Source of the DNA: a virus
Length of the DNA stretch: 22,152 nt
Strand: one strand, 5' to 3'
IMG/VR virus record: IMGVR_UViG_3300040801_002488
Span: 1-22,152 of that record
Shown: piece after piece, positions 1 to 6,928 of the stretch
How the letters are laid out: every line of letters starts with the position of its first letter
Numbering within the stretch: the stretch's first letter is position 1
The notes under the pieces: model-generated
Told to the model about the DNA's origin: nothing
Seen by the model: only the letters and a program-made list of their open reading frames with translations
The model's database searches: none
Program-made: the position numbers and the translations under genes

Positions 1-419
1 CTATTATCAATTCCTTGACGAAGATCCTCATAAACATTTCTTAATTGATCAATACTTTTACCTTCTGGATTTTTCCAATCTCTTCCTTGGGCACCATAAC
101 ATCGTCCCATGTCATCATGGCCTTTTCTGAACGGGTTTTTCAACCAAGCTTCATTTTCATTAGCATTAGCATTCCAAGTATTACAACCTATAGCACGAAA
201 ATGAGCGGCGGAGGTATAACCACGCAGATAACCAAGCATTTCTGCAATAGCAACTTTCCAGGCTAATTTTTTAGTAGTAACCACTGGAAGTTTATATTCA
301 GAGCAATCATATTCAAGATCAGCATTTATTACTGTAAGACATCTTTTGCCAGTTCTCTTATTAGTTACCCAAATCCCTTCTTCTAAAACTCTTTTACAAA
401 GATCTAAATATTGTTCCAA
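1..419 (-). CDS. td: Thymidylate synthase (N-terminal part, cut by window edge)
   Basis: Likely converts dUMP to dTMP using methylene-tetrahydrofolate, in the cytoplasm. The 139 visible residues carry family landmarks: an RTG near residues 22-24 (dUMP phosphate-binding region), [11 protein letters not shown] at 45-55 as in T4 Td, and [11 protein letters not shown] at 105-115, matching the usual GxxYGxQWR block but with Gly for Trp. The catalytic cysteine lies beyond the window. The start is TTG (419-417), preceded by AGGAG (430-426) with a 6-base spacer; no in-frame ATG is nearer. The TTG directly follows the stop of the upstream small gene, so translation is probably coupled. A related deoxypyrimidine hydroxymethylase is possible until the C-terminal half is seen. 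Confidence 0.88.
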   Translation of the reverse strand, partial: MEQYLDLCKRVLEEGIWVTNKRTGKRCLTVINADLEYDCSEYKLPVVTTKKLAWKVAIAEMLGYLRGYTSAAHFRAIGCNTWNANANENEAWLKNPFRKGHDDMGRCYGAQGRDWKNPEGKSIDQLRNVYEDLRQGIDN

Positions 420-596
420 TTATTTCTCCTTAAAAAGTGGTTCAACATGAGAGAAAAATGAGGGTGTACAATCTGATCCGAATTTTACTACATGTTGATC
501 TTTTCGCTTTCGGATATAATAAGCAATAAAAGGCATATCTGGCTTATTATCACCGTCCCAACATTGAACTATAGTTCCTTTTTCAACATCTTTCAT
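420..596 (-). CDS. Small hypothetical protein
   Basis: A 58-residue protein that I do not recognise. It contains a GTIVQCWDGD stretch near the N-terminus, a Pro-Phe-Ile-Ala-Tyr-Tyr segment and a basic IRKRKDQ patch, and looks like a small beta-rich single-domain phage protein. A GTG three codons earlier (605-603) is in frame, but AAGG (609-606) would then touch the start codon; with ATG at 596-594 the spacer is 9 bases, so ATG is preferred. It lies between the zinc-ribbon gene (stop 600-598) and thymidylate synthase, with almost no gaps, so it is co-transcribed. No function is inferred. Confidence 0.7.
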   Translation of the reverse strand: MKDVEKGTIVQCWDGDNKPDMPFIAYYIRKRKDQHVVKFGSDCTPSFFSHVEPLFKEK

Positions 597-597
597 T

Positions 598-1398
598 CTA
601 ATCACCCTTTTTTGTCTTGGCCAACCTAGAAATAACAGTTTGTTTTTTGTCCCTGAAGAAATCGTGTGATTTGACAGTAAACTTGATTACTCCGGTTTCT
701 CCTTTAGGAATCTGACGAAATCCTGCTCCTTTATAAACAAAATCATTTCCGGCTTTATCTTTGTAATTTGTAATGTAGAATGAACCGAATCTTGATTCAT
801 ACGGTCCGAAAACTGACTTACAAGTTAACTCCATTTCAAGTCTTTCACCGACATTACCAACCCATTCATTAGAAGAATTATTTTTTTCATTGATCCATTT
901 TTGGGTGGTAGCAAAAGCAGAGATTAAAGCCGATTCTTGTTTTTCAGAAATGAAACAATTTTTTTCAACAGTTTCAAGAACTGACCCGACAAAATTGTTA
1001 TGTTCTGCATAATACTTAGCAGTTTCGATAATAGAAGAGTATTCTTCCATCAAAGAATTCCACTTTGCATCATATTCCGCTTGTTTCTTTGCGGCTTTCT
1101 TTGCTTCTCTCTTCCGTTTGCTTTCTTCCATTTTCTGAAGTTTTTCTTCAGTATAGAAAGATATTTTGAGGGGAGATTTCGGATCAGAAAATTTACCAGA
1201 TTTTGTTTTTCTTGTGCTAGCCTGACAGCGATAACATGTCCATCCAGTGAATTTCCAAGCATCAGCGCCGCCTGAACCGCCGCATCTCATACAAGGTATC
1301 TCTTGAAAATAATGACCTTGCTGACCGTTTTTAGAAAAAACTGCTTTTTCTAATGCTTTTTCAGAAATGACTGATCCGTATCTATCAACATAATTCAT
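598..1398 (-). CDS. Zinc-ribbon phage protein with basic helix and possible OB-like C-terminal domain
   Basis: A 266-residue protein. A DnaJ-like CxxC...CxxC knuckle uses Cys36, Cys39, Cys55 and Cys58 (CMRCGGSGG, then CYRC). A strongly basic, probably helical stretch follows (about 84-115, rich in K, R, E and A). The last 85 residues run from VGNVGERLEMEL through a D-x-x-GND turn to a TVKSHDFF and KKQTVISR ending. I have seen this pattern at the C-terminus of other uncharacterised phage zinc-finger proteins and read it as a small beta-barrel, possibly nucleic-acid binding; that is inference. The start is ATG at 1398-1396 after GAGGAG with a 7-base spacer. A TTG five codons upstream overlaps that ribosome site and is rejected. 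It has its own promoter at 1442-1470. Confidence 0.75.
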   Translation of the reverse strand: MNYVDRYGSVISEKALEKAVFSKNGQQGHYFQEIPCMRCGGSGGADAWKFTGWTCYRCQASTRKTKSGKFSDPKSPLKISFYTEEKLQKMEESKRKREAKKAAKKQAEYDAKWNSLMEEYSSIIETAKYYAEHNNFVGSVLETVEKNCFISEKQESALISAFATTQKWINEKNNSSNEWVGNVGERLEMELTCKSVFGPYESRFGSFYITNYKDKAGNDFVYKGAGFRQIPKGETGVIKFTVKSHDFFRDKKQTVISRLAKTKKGD

Positions 1399-1441
1399 AA
1401 TATAACTCCTCAAGTTTTGTTCTTTTTAATTCTTATAATGA

Positions 1442-1470
1442 ACTATAACATTATTTTGAGGTTCTGTCAA
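1442..1470 (-). promoter_or_regulatory. Sigma70-type promoter for the leftward zinc-ribbon/td genes
   Basis: Minus-strand TTGACA (1470-1465), a 17-base spacer and TATAGT (1447-1442), preceded by TG to give an extended -10 (TGTTATAGT). It sits between the stop of the SprT-like gene and the zinc-ribbon gene, so this part of the operon has a second start point. Confidence 0.75.
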
Positions 1471-1473
1471 CAA

Positions 1474-1854
1474 TTATTTTTGATCTTTTATTAATTCAAA
1501 GATTTCCTTCTCTAATTTTCTATGTCTGGAATATACATCTTTGTTAAAAGTCTTTTTGCCGAACACACTCATACAACATGTTCGATTTTCTTGCACATAT
1601 TGAACATAATGCGCTAATTCATGAGCAAGAGTTTCTTTATCATCACACAATCTTATTGCAATGTAATGTTTGACTATATTGAATCTGCCGTTAATTCTAA
1701 TACATTCTTTGAAATTATAAAATGCTCTTCCAGATGGAATTGATCTAATCTGAATAAAACAAGGATCATCATATATGCCATAATATTTTTGAACTTTTTC
1801 AGCAATGAGATTGAAGATTATTTGTTTTTGTTCTTTTTTGCCGATTCTTTTCAT
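1474..1854 (-). CDS. SprT-like zinc metallopeptidase-fold protein
   Basis: A 126-residue protein with the zincin signature HELAH at residues 78-82 (TLAHELAHYVQY) and a later His111 in YSRHRKLEKEI, the arrangement expected of SprT-like proteins, where a third ligand follows the HExxH helix. The acid Glu79 is present, so activity is possible. Cellular SPRTN/SprT relatives act on DNA-bound proteins; whether this phage protein cleaves anything is unknown. The start ATG (1854-1852) has GAGG five bases upstream. It is first in the leftward operon behind the promoter at 1896-1923, which suggests early expression. It is shorter than cellular SprT and carries no obvious DNA-binding addition. Confidence 0.65.
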   Translation of the reverse strand: MKRIGKKEQKQIIFNLIAEKVQKYYGIYDDPCFIQIRSIPSGRAFYNFKECIRINGRFNIVKHYIAIRLCDDKETLAHELAHYVQYVQENRTCCMSVFGKKTFNKDVYSRHRKLEKEIFELIKDQK

Positions 1855-1895
1855 AATGACCTCACATAATCAATTTATTCTCAATTTTATGGTTC

Positions 1896-1923
1896 ATTAT
1901 AACATATCAGGATATAATGTCAA
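1896..1923 (-). promoter_or_regulatory. Strong sigma70-type promoter, leftward
   Basis: Minus-strand TTGACA (1923-1918), 16-base spacer, perfect TATAAT (1901-1896) with an upstream TG (TGTTATAAT). It faces the SprT-like gene and lies back to back with the late terminase transcription unit, making 1855-2022 the divergent control region. Confidence 0.85.
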
Positions 1924-1941
1924 CACTTTTTTGTATTTTAT

Positions 1942-1955
1942 TGAGAAAATTCTCA
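1942..1955. repeat. Short inverted repeat in the divergent control region
   Basis: TGAGAAAATTCTCA: six-base arms (TGAGAA/TTCTCA) around AA. It lies between the leftward promoter and the CATAAATA box. It could be an operator or chance in AT-rich DNA; nothing else supports a role. Confidence 0.3.
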
Positions 1956-1959
1956 TTTT

Positions 1960-1967
1960 CATAAATA
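1960..1967 (+). promoter_or_regulatory. Probable T4-type late promoter box (one mismatch) before terminase genes
   Basis: CATAAATA, one base from the T4 late consensus TATAAATA, 56 bases before the gene 16 start. No TTGACA-like box accompanies it, as expected for gp55-type promoters. The following leader (ATAGTAGTAACAAG) resembles the leader after the better box at 9672. Confidence 0.45.
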
Positions 1968-2022
1968 GTAGTAACAAGTAATAAAATGTATTACAAGGAT
2001 ACACAAGATTATAGGGAAAGAT

Positions 2023-2397
2023 ATGGAAAATGAACAAGAATTAATTATTTATGAAGACAATAATTCTTTATCAGTTATTGATAAAGATGCCGAAGAGGAT
2101 CTTCAAGAAGCCAGAGAAACTTATAAAGAATTGATTAAACTCGGCAAAGAAGGTCTGAAATCAGCAAAAGAACTTGCTGAAGATTCCGAACATCCTCGTG
2201 CTATTGAAGTGTTTGCTGGTCTTATAAATAGCATTTCTGATGTTAATAGCAAACTTGTTGCGCTTCATAAAACTAAAAAAGAAATCACTACTCCTTCACA
2301 AAAAGGTGACTCTGGAGGAAGATCTGTTACAAATAACAATGTATTCGTCGGTTCTCCCGCGGATCTTCAAGCCCTATTAGCAGGTAGTAATATATAA
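2023..2397 (+). CDS. 16: Small terminase subunit (gp16-like)
   Basis: A 124-residue protein that should form the DNA-recognising ring of the packaging motor and hand concatemeric DNA to gp17. The central region (about residues 25-85) is helical: an ARETYKELIKLGKEGL segment, then SEHPRAIEVFAGLI and a third helix ending in LHKTKKE, the layout of gp16 from short T4-like phages. A Gly/Ser/Asn linker leads to a C-terminal VFVGSPADLQALL peptide, also typical. It is shorter than T4 gp16 (about 164). The AGGGA ribosome site is well placed before ATG 2023. Its stop overlaps the next start (TAATG), indicating coupling with gene 17. Confidence 0.85.
   Translation: MENEQELIIYEDNNSLSVIDKDAEEDLQEARETYKELIKLGKEGLKSAKELAEDSEHPRAIEVFAGLINSISDVNSKLVALHKTKKEITTPSQKGDSGGRSVTNNNVFVGSPADLQALLAGSNI
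2223..2230 (+). promoter_or_regulatory. Possible internal late promoter box within gene 16
   Basis: A perfect TATAAATA inside the coding sequence (codons for Leu-Ile-Asn-Ser), 167 bases before the large terminase start. It could add late transcription of gene 17, but AT-rich coding sequence can produce this 8-mer by chance. Confidence 0.3.
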
Positions 2398-4037
2398 TGA
2401 AATCTAAGGAGAGTGTTGATAGTTATAGAGGTAATAAGAATCTCAGAAAGGCTGGAGTTCAGCAAGAGTGGACAAAAGAAGAAATTGTTGAATATGCGAG
2501 ATGCTCCTCAGATCCAATATACTTTATAAAGAAGTATATAAAGATTGTTAGTTTAGATGATGGTGTTATACCATTTGAGTTGTGGGATTTTCAGGAAAGA
2601 TTGATTGATGACATTCATAATAATAGATTTGTCATCGGCATGTGGCCAAGACAGTCTGGTAAATCTACCACAATTGCTTCTTATATGTTGCATTATATAT
2701 TGTTTAATGCAAATAAAACTTGTGCTATTCTTGCAAACAAAGCGTCAGGAGCAAGAGAGATACTTTCTAGAGTTCAAATGGCGTATGAATTGCTTCCTTA
2801 TTGGTTGAAAATGGGTGTAGATGATGATTGGAACAAAGGATCTATGTCATTAGAAAATGGTTCAAGAATTGTAGCGGCTGCCACTTCATCTTCAGCAATT
2901 CGAGGTATGACTGTTAACTTTGTTTTACTTGATGAATTTGCTTTTGTTCCTTTCAACATGGCTGAAGATTTTTTCAGATCAGTGTATCCTACAATATCCT
3001 CGGGTAAATCTTCAAAAATTATTATAATATCCACACCATATGGTATGAATCATTTTTACAAAATATGGAATGAGGCAAAAAATGATAAAAATGGCTATGT
3101 TCCAAATAGAGCATTTTGGAATGATGTACCGAATAGAGATGAAGAATGGAAGAAAGAAACTATAAGAAATATCGGTGAAGAAGCATTCAATCAAGAATTT
3201 GATTGTGAATTTATGGGATCTGCTGGTACTTTGATAGACGGTGCGAAACTTTCTGTTATGACATATCAAACCCCAATTAAAGAAAATAATGATGGTCTTA
3301 GAATGTATTTTGAACCTGAAGAAGATCATTCTTATATAATGACTGTAGACACATCAGAAGGATTGGACCAAGACTATCATGCATTAAGTATTTTTGATAT
3401 CTCAGTAACACCGTATCAGCAAGTTTTAACATTTAGAAGCAATTCTTTAAATTATTTGTTACTCCCTGATTTAATACATTCTTTAGGAACAAAATACAAT
3501 GAAGCATATGTTTTATTAGAATTGAATTCAATGGGAAATGAAGTAGCAAATCTTCTTTATATGGATCTGGAATATGAAAACATAATGATGGTTACAATGA
3601 CTGGGGGTAGAGCCGGACAAGTTTTGGGTGACGGACACAAAGGAAGAACACAGTTCGGATTGAAGACTACAGCACAATCAAAAAGAGTATCATGCGCTTT
3701 GTTGAAAACCCTTATTGAAACTGATCAACTTATTGTAAATGACTTTAACACCTATCAAGAATTTACAACATTTGTAAGAAATAAGAATTCATATGAAGCA
3801 GAAGAAGGACATAATGACGATTTAGTAACAACTTGTAGATTGTTTGCATGGATAATAGGTCAGGAATATTTCAAAGAAGAAATGGAAAAAGATATTAGAA
3901 TGAATATTTCTAGAAATCAATTGAGTTCTATCGATGATATGATGATGCCTTTTGGTGTTTATGACGACGGAATAGAAGATGATATTCATGATAGAGTTGC
4001 TTATCATCTAGAAAGTTGGAATATTAGATTTCATTAA
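2397..4037 (+). CDS. 17: Large terminase subunit, ATPase and nuclease (gp17)
   Basis: A 546-residue packaging motor and headful nuclease acting at the portal. The ATPase domain shows Walker A PRQSGKST (84-91), Walker B VLLDE (176-180) with the catalytic Glu180, and the coupling motif ISTP (211-214). The RNase H-like nuclease domain shows Asp318 in MTVDTSEG, Glu375 in LLELNS and the HNDDL acidic pair (Asp474/475). The order and spacing match T4 gp17, though it is shorter than the T4 protein (about 610). It starts at ATG 2397, sharing an A with the stop of gene 16. Nothing suggests a defect; all catalytic residues are present. Confidence 0.97.
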   Translation: MKSKESVDSYRGNKNLRKAGVQQEWTKEEIVEYARCSSDPIYFIKKYIKIVSLDDGVIPFELWDFQERLIDDIHNNRFVIGMWPRQSGKSTTIASYMLHYILFNANKTCAILANKASGAREILSRVQMAYELLPYWLKMGVDDDWNKGSMSLENGSRIVAAATSSSAIRGMTVNFVLLDEFAFVPFNMAEDFFRSVYPTISSGKSSKIIIISTPYGMNHFYKIWNEAKNDKNGYVPNRAFWNDVPNRDEEWKKETIRNIGEEAFNQEFDCEFMGSAGTLIDGAKLSVMTYQTPIKENNDGLRMYFEPEEDHSYIMTVDTSEGLDQDYHALSIFDISVTPYQQVLTFRSNSLNYLLLPDLIHSLGTKYNEAYVLLELNSMGNEVANLLYMDLEYENIMMVTMTGGRAGQVLGDGHKGRTQFGLKTTAQSKRVSCALLKTLIETDQLIVNDFNTYQEFTTFVRNKNSYEAEEGHNDDLVTTCRLFAWIIGQEYFKEEMEKDIRMNISRNQLSSIDDMMMPFGVYDDGIEDDIHDRVAYHLESWNIRFH

Positions 4038-4060
4038 AAATTGATGAATATATTCTAAAG

Positions 4061-4068
4061 TATAAATA
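4061..4068 (+). promoter_or_regulatory. T4-type late promoter before tail sheath gene
   Basis: A perfect TATAAATA in the gap between genes 17 and 18, in the context AAAGTATAAATAA, which is shared with the box at 9672. There is no -35 element. The expected start point is a few bases downstream, giving a leader of about 40 bases before gene 18. Confidence 0.8.
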
Positions 4069-4112
4069 AAAGAAACAGAATTATTATAAACAATAAAATA
4101 GGAGTACAATCT

Positions 4113-6098
4113 ATGACGATGTCATTTATGTTAAGTCCCGGAGTTACAGTTAGAGAATGGGATCTTACAACAATTATACCACAAGTTGCTACTGCTGGGG
4201 CGGCATATGTAGGTTCTTTCCAATGGGGCCCAGTCGACAAGATGAAAACAGTTGCTTCCGAAGAGTATTTAGTTAATCTCTTCGGAAGACCTGACGACGA
4301 CACTTTTATCCATTTTTACTCTTGTAAAAACTTTCTTGATTATTCAAGAAACCTTAAAGTCATTCGCGTCGTAGAAGACACTGCTAAAAATGCAACAGTA
4401 GATGGAGATGGAATTCTTGTAAAGAATGAATCAGATTGGTTAGAAAATCATTCTGCTGGAGGTAATGAAGAGGGTGAGTTCTGTGGAAGATACCCTGGAT
4501 CTTTGGGAAATAATATTAGAATCGAAATGGCCGACAGAGTTGGTTATACTGCTGTTTCAGATGTAACTGTAGTGAATCCTGGATCAGGCTATACAACTGT
4601 TGATGATAATGGAGCCGCGGTTACATTTTCTGCACCGCCTGCTGGAGGAACAACTGCTACAGGTACACTTGTTGTTGTTGATGATGTTGTTACAGGTGTA
4701 AATATTACTGATAACGGTTCCGGTTATGTGATTCCTCCGACTATAACAATTGATCCACCATCCGCTGGCGGAATTGACGACGAAACTGCCGTTATAACTG
4801 CTTCTCTTTGGAAGTATAAAGATCAATTTCTTTCTGCTCCAGGAACTTCAGATTATGTTGCCGATCGTGGCGGCGCAGATGATGAAATGCACATTATCAT
4901 TTTAGATGATACTGGTGCTATAACAGGTGAAGCCGGAACAGTTCTTGAACGCTGGAAATATGTTTCTAAGGCTTCTGATGCCAAATATGACGACGGAACA
5001 TCAGCATATTATGTGAATGTTCTTAGAGATAGATCTTTTTATGTACACTGGTTAGATCATTATGATCCGCAACTTGCCGGTGACTGGGGATCAACTGCTA
5101 ATGGTGTCACTGGTACAGGAACTTCATTCTCTTTAATGGATGCACCATATTCAGCAAAACTTGCTGGCGGTGTAGACGGTAATGATGTATCTAATGATGA
5201 ATTAATTCCTGGTTGGGATCAGTTTAAGAATCCTGAAAATGTTGATATAGGATTTTTGATTGCCGGTGACGCAGATCAAATTTTGATGGAATATTTAATT
5301 CAGAATATAGCAGAATGGAGAAAAGATTGTGTCGCTGTAATTTCTCCTGATATGAATGATGTTGTAAACAATCCTACAAGTGAACTTTCTGATGTTTTAG
5401 GCCTGAGAAATGTTTTAACATCATCTTCATATGGTATCATGGACTGTAACTGGAAATATCAGTTTGATGTATATAACAATACTTTCAGATGGGTTCCGTG
5501 TAATGCTGATGTTGCTGGTCTTATGGCTAGAACTGATGAGAATCGTGATCCTTGGTGGTCTCCTGGCGGATATAACCGCGGTAAAATTAAAAATGTTGTT
5601 AAACTTGCTTGGAATCCTAATAGAACAGAAAGGGATGAGTTGTACCAAAACGGTATTAACCCTATAATTTCTGAAAAGAATGAGGGTACTTTGATGTTAG
5701 GTGATAAAACAATGCTTGCTAAACCTTCAGCATTTGACCGTATAAATGTCAGAAGACTATTCATTGTACTAGAAAAAGCAATTGCTAAAGCGGCAAAATA
5801 TGCTCTTTTTGAATTCAATGATCCTTTCACAAGAGCAAGATTTTCTCAAATTGTTGAACCTTATCTTCGCGATGTACAAGGTCGCCGAGGAATCCAACCA
5901 GATTCAAATATCGGACCTGGCTTTAAAGTAATATGTGATGAGACAAACAACACTCCTTTTGTGATAGACAACAATGCTTTTGTTGGTGACATCTATATTA
6001 AACCTAATAGATCAATCAACTTTATCACCCTTAACTTCATTGCTACTCCAACTGGAGTTACATTTGAAGAAGTACAGGGTGCTTTTGGAGATTTCTAA
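4113..6098 (+). CDS. 18: Contractile tail sheath protein (gp18)
   Basis: A 661-residue protein that polymerises around the tail tube and contracts to drive it into the host. The N-terminus (SPGVTVREWDLTTIIPQVATAGAAYVG) and the C-terminal third (AFDRINVRRLF..., EPYLRDVQGRRG..., DNNAFVGDIYIKPNRSINFITLNF) are characteristic of T4-like sheaths, and the length matches T4 gp18 (659). An insert at about residues 148-232 carries two GSGY-containing repeats (PGSGYTT and NGSGYVIPP) with proline/glycine-rich strands, not a feature I associate with T4 gp18. ATG 4113 has AGGAG eight bases upstream; a second ATG two codons on is possible. It is driven by the late promoter at 4061. Confidence 0.95.
   Translation: MTMSFMLSPGVTVREWDLTTIIPQVATAGAAYVGSFQWGPVDKMKTVASEEYLVNLFGRPDDDTFIHFYSCKNFLDYSRNLKVIRVVEDTAKNATVDGDGILVKNESDWLENHSAGGNEEGEFCGRYPGSLGNNIRIEMADRVGYTAVSDVTVVNPGSGYTTVDDNGAAVTFSAPPAGGTTATGTLVVVDDVVTGVNITDNGSGYVIPPTITIDPPSAGGIDDETAVITASLWKYKDQFLSAPGTSDYVADRGGADDEMHIIILDDTGAITGEAGTVLERWKYVSKASDAKYDDGTSAYYVNVLRDRSFYVHWLDHYDPQLAGDWGSTANGVTGTGTSFSLMDAPYSAKLAGGVDGNDVSNDELIPGWDQFKNPENVDIGFLIAGDADQILMEYLIQNIAEWRKDCVAVISPDMNDVVNNPTSELSDVLGLRNVLTSSSYGIMDCNWKYQFDVYNNTFRWVPCNADVAGLMARTDENRDPWWSPGGYNRGKIKNVVKLAWNPNRTERDELYQNGINPIISEKNEGTLMLGDKTMLAKPSAFDRINVRRLFIVLEKAIAKAAKYALFEFNDPFTRARFSQIVEPYLRDVQGRRGIQPDSNIGPGFKVICDETNNTPFVIDNNAFVGDIYIKPNRSINFITLNFIATPTGVTFEEVQGAFGDF
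4554..4808 (+). other. GSGY repeat insert within tail sheath
   Basis: This segment encodes two similar units (VTVVNPGSGYTT...VTFSAPPAGG and VTGVNITDNGSGYVIPP...ITIDPPSAGG). Such GSGY/PP repeats recur in structural proteins of other marine-type phages. In the sheath fold this is probably an outward-facing added domain (inference). Confidence 0.65.
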
Positions 6099-6111
6099 AT
6101 AGGAGATAAGA

Positions 6112-6339
6112 ATGCCCAATAACATAGTAAAGTCTTTTGCTGATAAAACCAACAAATCTGTTGATGAAATAGAAAAATTGTGGGATAAAGCAAAGATTCA
6201 AGCAAAAGAACAAGGAAAGAAAGAATCTGATGATACTTTTTATCCCTATGTTACGGGCATTTTGAAAAAAATGTTAAAATTAGAAAATAAAAAAATTCTT
6301 TCTTATAAAAATTTTTTAAAAGAAGAAAAACTAAAATAG
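6112..6339 (+). CDS. Small conserved-looking phage protein between sheath and tube
   Basis: A 75-residue, highly charged, mostly helical protein. A core of the type K-T-N-K-S-V-D-E-I-E-K-L-W-D-K-A-K followed by a TFYPYVTGILKKML block recurs, from memory, in small stand-alone phage proteins and at the ends of larger ones; its function is unknown to me. It has a good AGGAG site and stops only a few bases before the gene 19 ribosome site, so it is translated as part of the late sheath-tube transcript. The Lys-rich tail (about residues 52-75) is AT-rich coding sequence. A DNA- or capsid-associated role would be a guess. Confidence 0.7.
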   Translation: MPNNIVKSFADKTNKSVDEIEKLWDKAKIQAKEQGKKESDDTFYPYVTGILKKMLKLENKKILSYKNFLKEEKLK

Positions 6340-6349
6340 GAGTAAATAA

Positions 6350-6859
6350 ATGTCTTTAAGTATTAGTGAATTTAAGGGACGCTTCGTATCTGGTGCTCGC
6401 CCGAATCTATATTCAATAACAATTCCAGAGTTGGGAGATGGAGTCGAATTTCTTGCAAAAGCATCTTCTCTTCCACCATCAACAATAGGTCAAATAGAAG
6501 TTCCTTTTAGAGGAAGACAATTGAAAGTCGCAGGTAACAGAACATTTCAAGATTGGACTGTTACTGTTCTCAACGATATCAATTTTGCTATTCGTGGTGC
6601 CGCAGAAGCCTGGATGGATCGAATCAACGGTCATCAAAATAATACTGGTTATGTTAACATTTCAGATTATATGGTTGACGCGAGGGTTGAACAATTATCA
6701 CAAGATGGATCAGTTCTTTATACATATACAATGAAAGATATCTGGCCGACCGAAATAGGTGAAGTTGATCTGGCATTTGATAACAATGATGCTATTGAAG
6801 AATTTACCATTACATTTGTCATTGGAACGTATTGGCAGTCAGACCGCGCAGTAAATTAA
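6350..6859 (+). CDS. 19: Tail tube protein (gp19)
   Basis: A 169-residue protein that stacks as hexamers to form the inner tube of the contractile tail. Diagnostic stretches are SGARPNLYSITIPELG near the N-terminus, FLAKASSLPPSTIGQIEVPFRGRQLKVAGNRTFQDWTVTVLND in the middle, and LWPTEIGE-like IWPTEIGEVDLAFDNNDAIEEFTITF at the end; all align by eye with T4 gp19 (163 residues). The start region AGGAGTAAATAAATGTCT (6338-6355) is identical to that of the major capsid gene. A strong terminator follows, so gene 19 ends the sheath-tube transcript, consistent with both being needed at high copy. Confidence 0.95.
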   Translation: MSLSISEFKGRFVSGARPNLYSITIPELGDGVEFLAKASSLPPSTIGQIEVPFRGRQLKVAGNRTFQDWTVTVLNDINFAIRGAAEAWMDRINGHQNNTGYVNISDYMVDARVEQLSQDGSVLYTYTMKDIWPTEIGEVDLAFDNNDAIEEFTITFVIGTYWQSDRAVN

Positions 6860-6900
6860 ATTCATTTGGGGAAGTTGTCTTCCCCTTGTGAATTTTTTAT
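6860..6900 (+). terminator. Intrinsic terminator after tail tube gene
   Basis: A GC hairpin GGGGAAG (6868-6874), loop TTGT, CTTCCCC (6879-6885), followed by TTGTGAATTTTTTATTT. It lies between the high-copy tail genes and the low-copy portal gene, and no late box is visible between it and the portal start. Confidence 0.88.
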
Positions 6901-6928
6901 TTAATAAACAGGAGAGAAAGGAAATTTA

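Noticed and set aside
45-266. A plus-strand open frame at the left edge
   Set aside because: It lies antisense to the clear thymidylate synthase reading frame.
1399-1413. TTG start for the zinc-ribbon gene
   Set aside because: It overlaps the GAGGAG ribosome site used by the ATG at 1398.
5459-5830. A 123-codon minus-strand open frame inside the sheath gene
   Set aside because: Shadow of the well-supported sheath coding sequence; no ribosome site or promoter.
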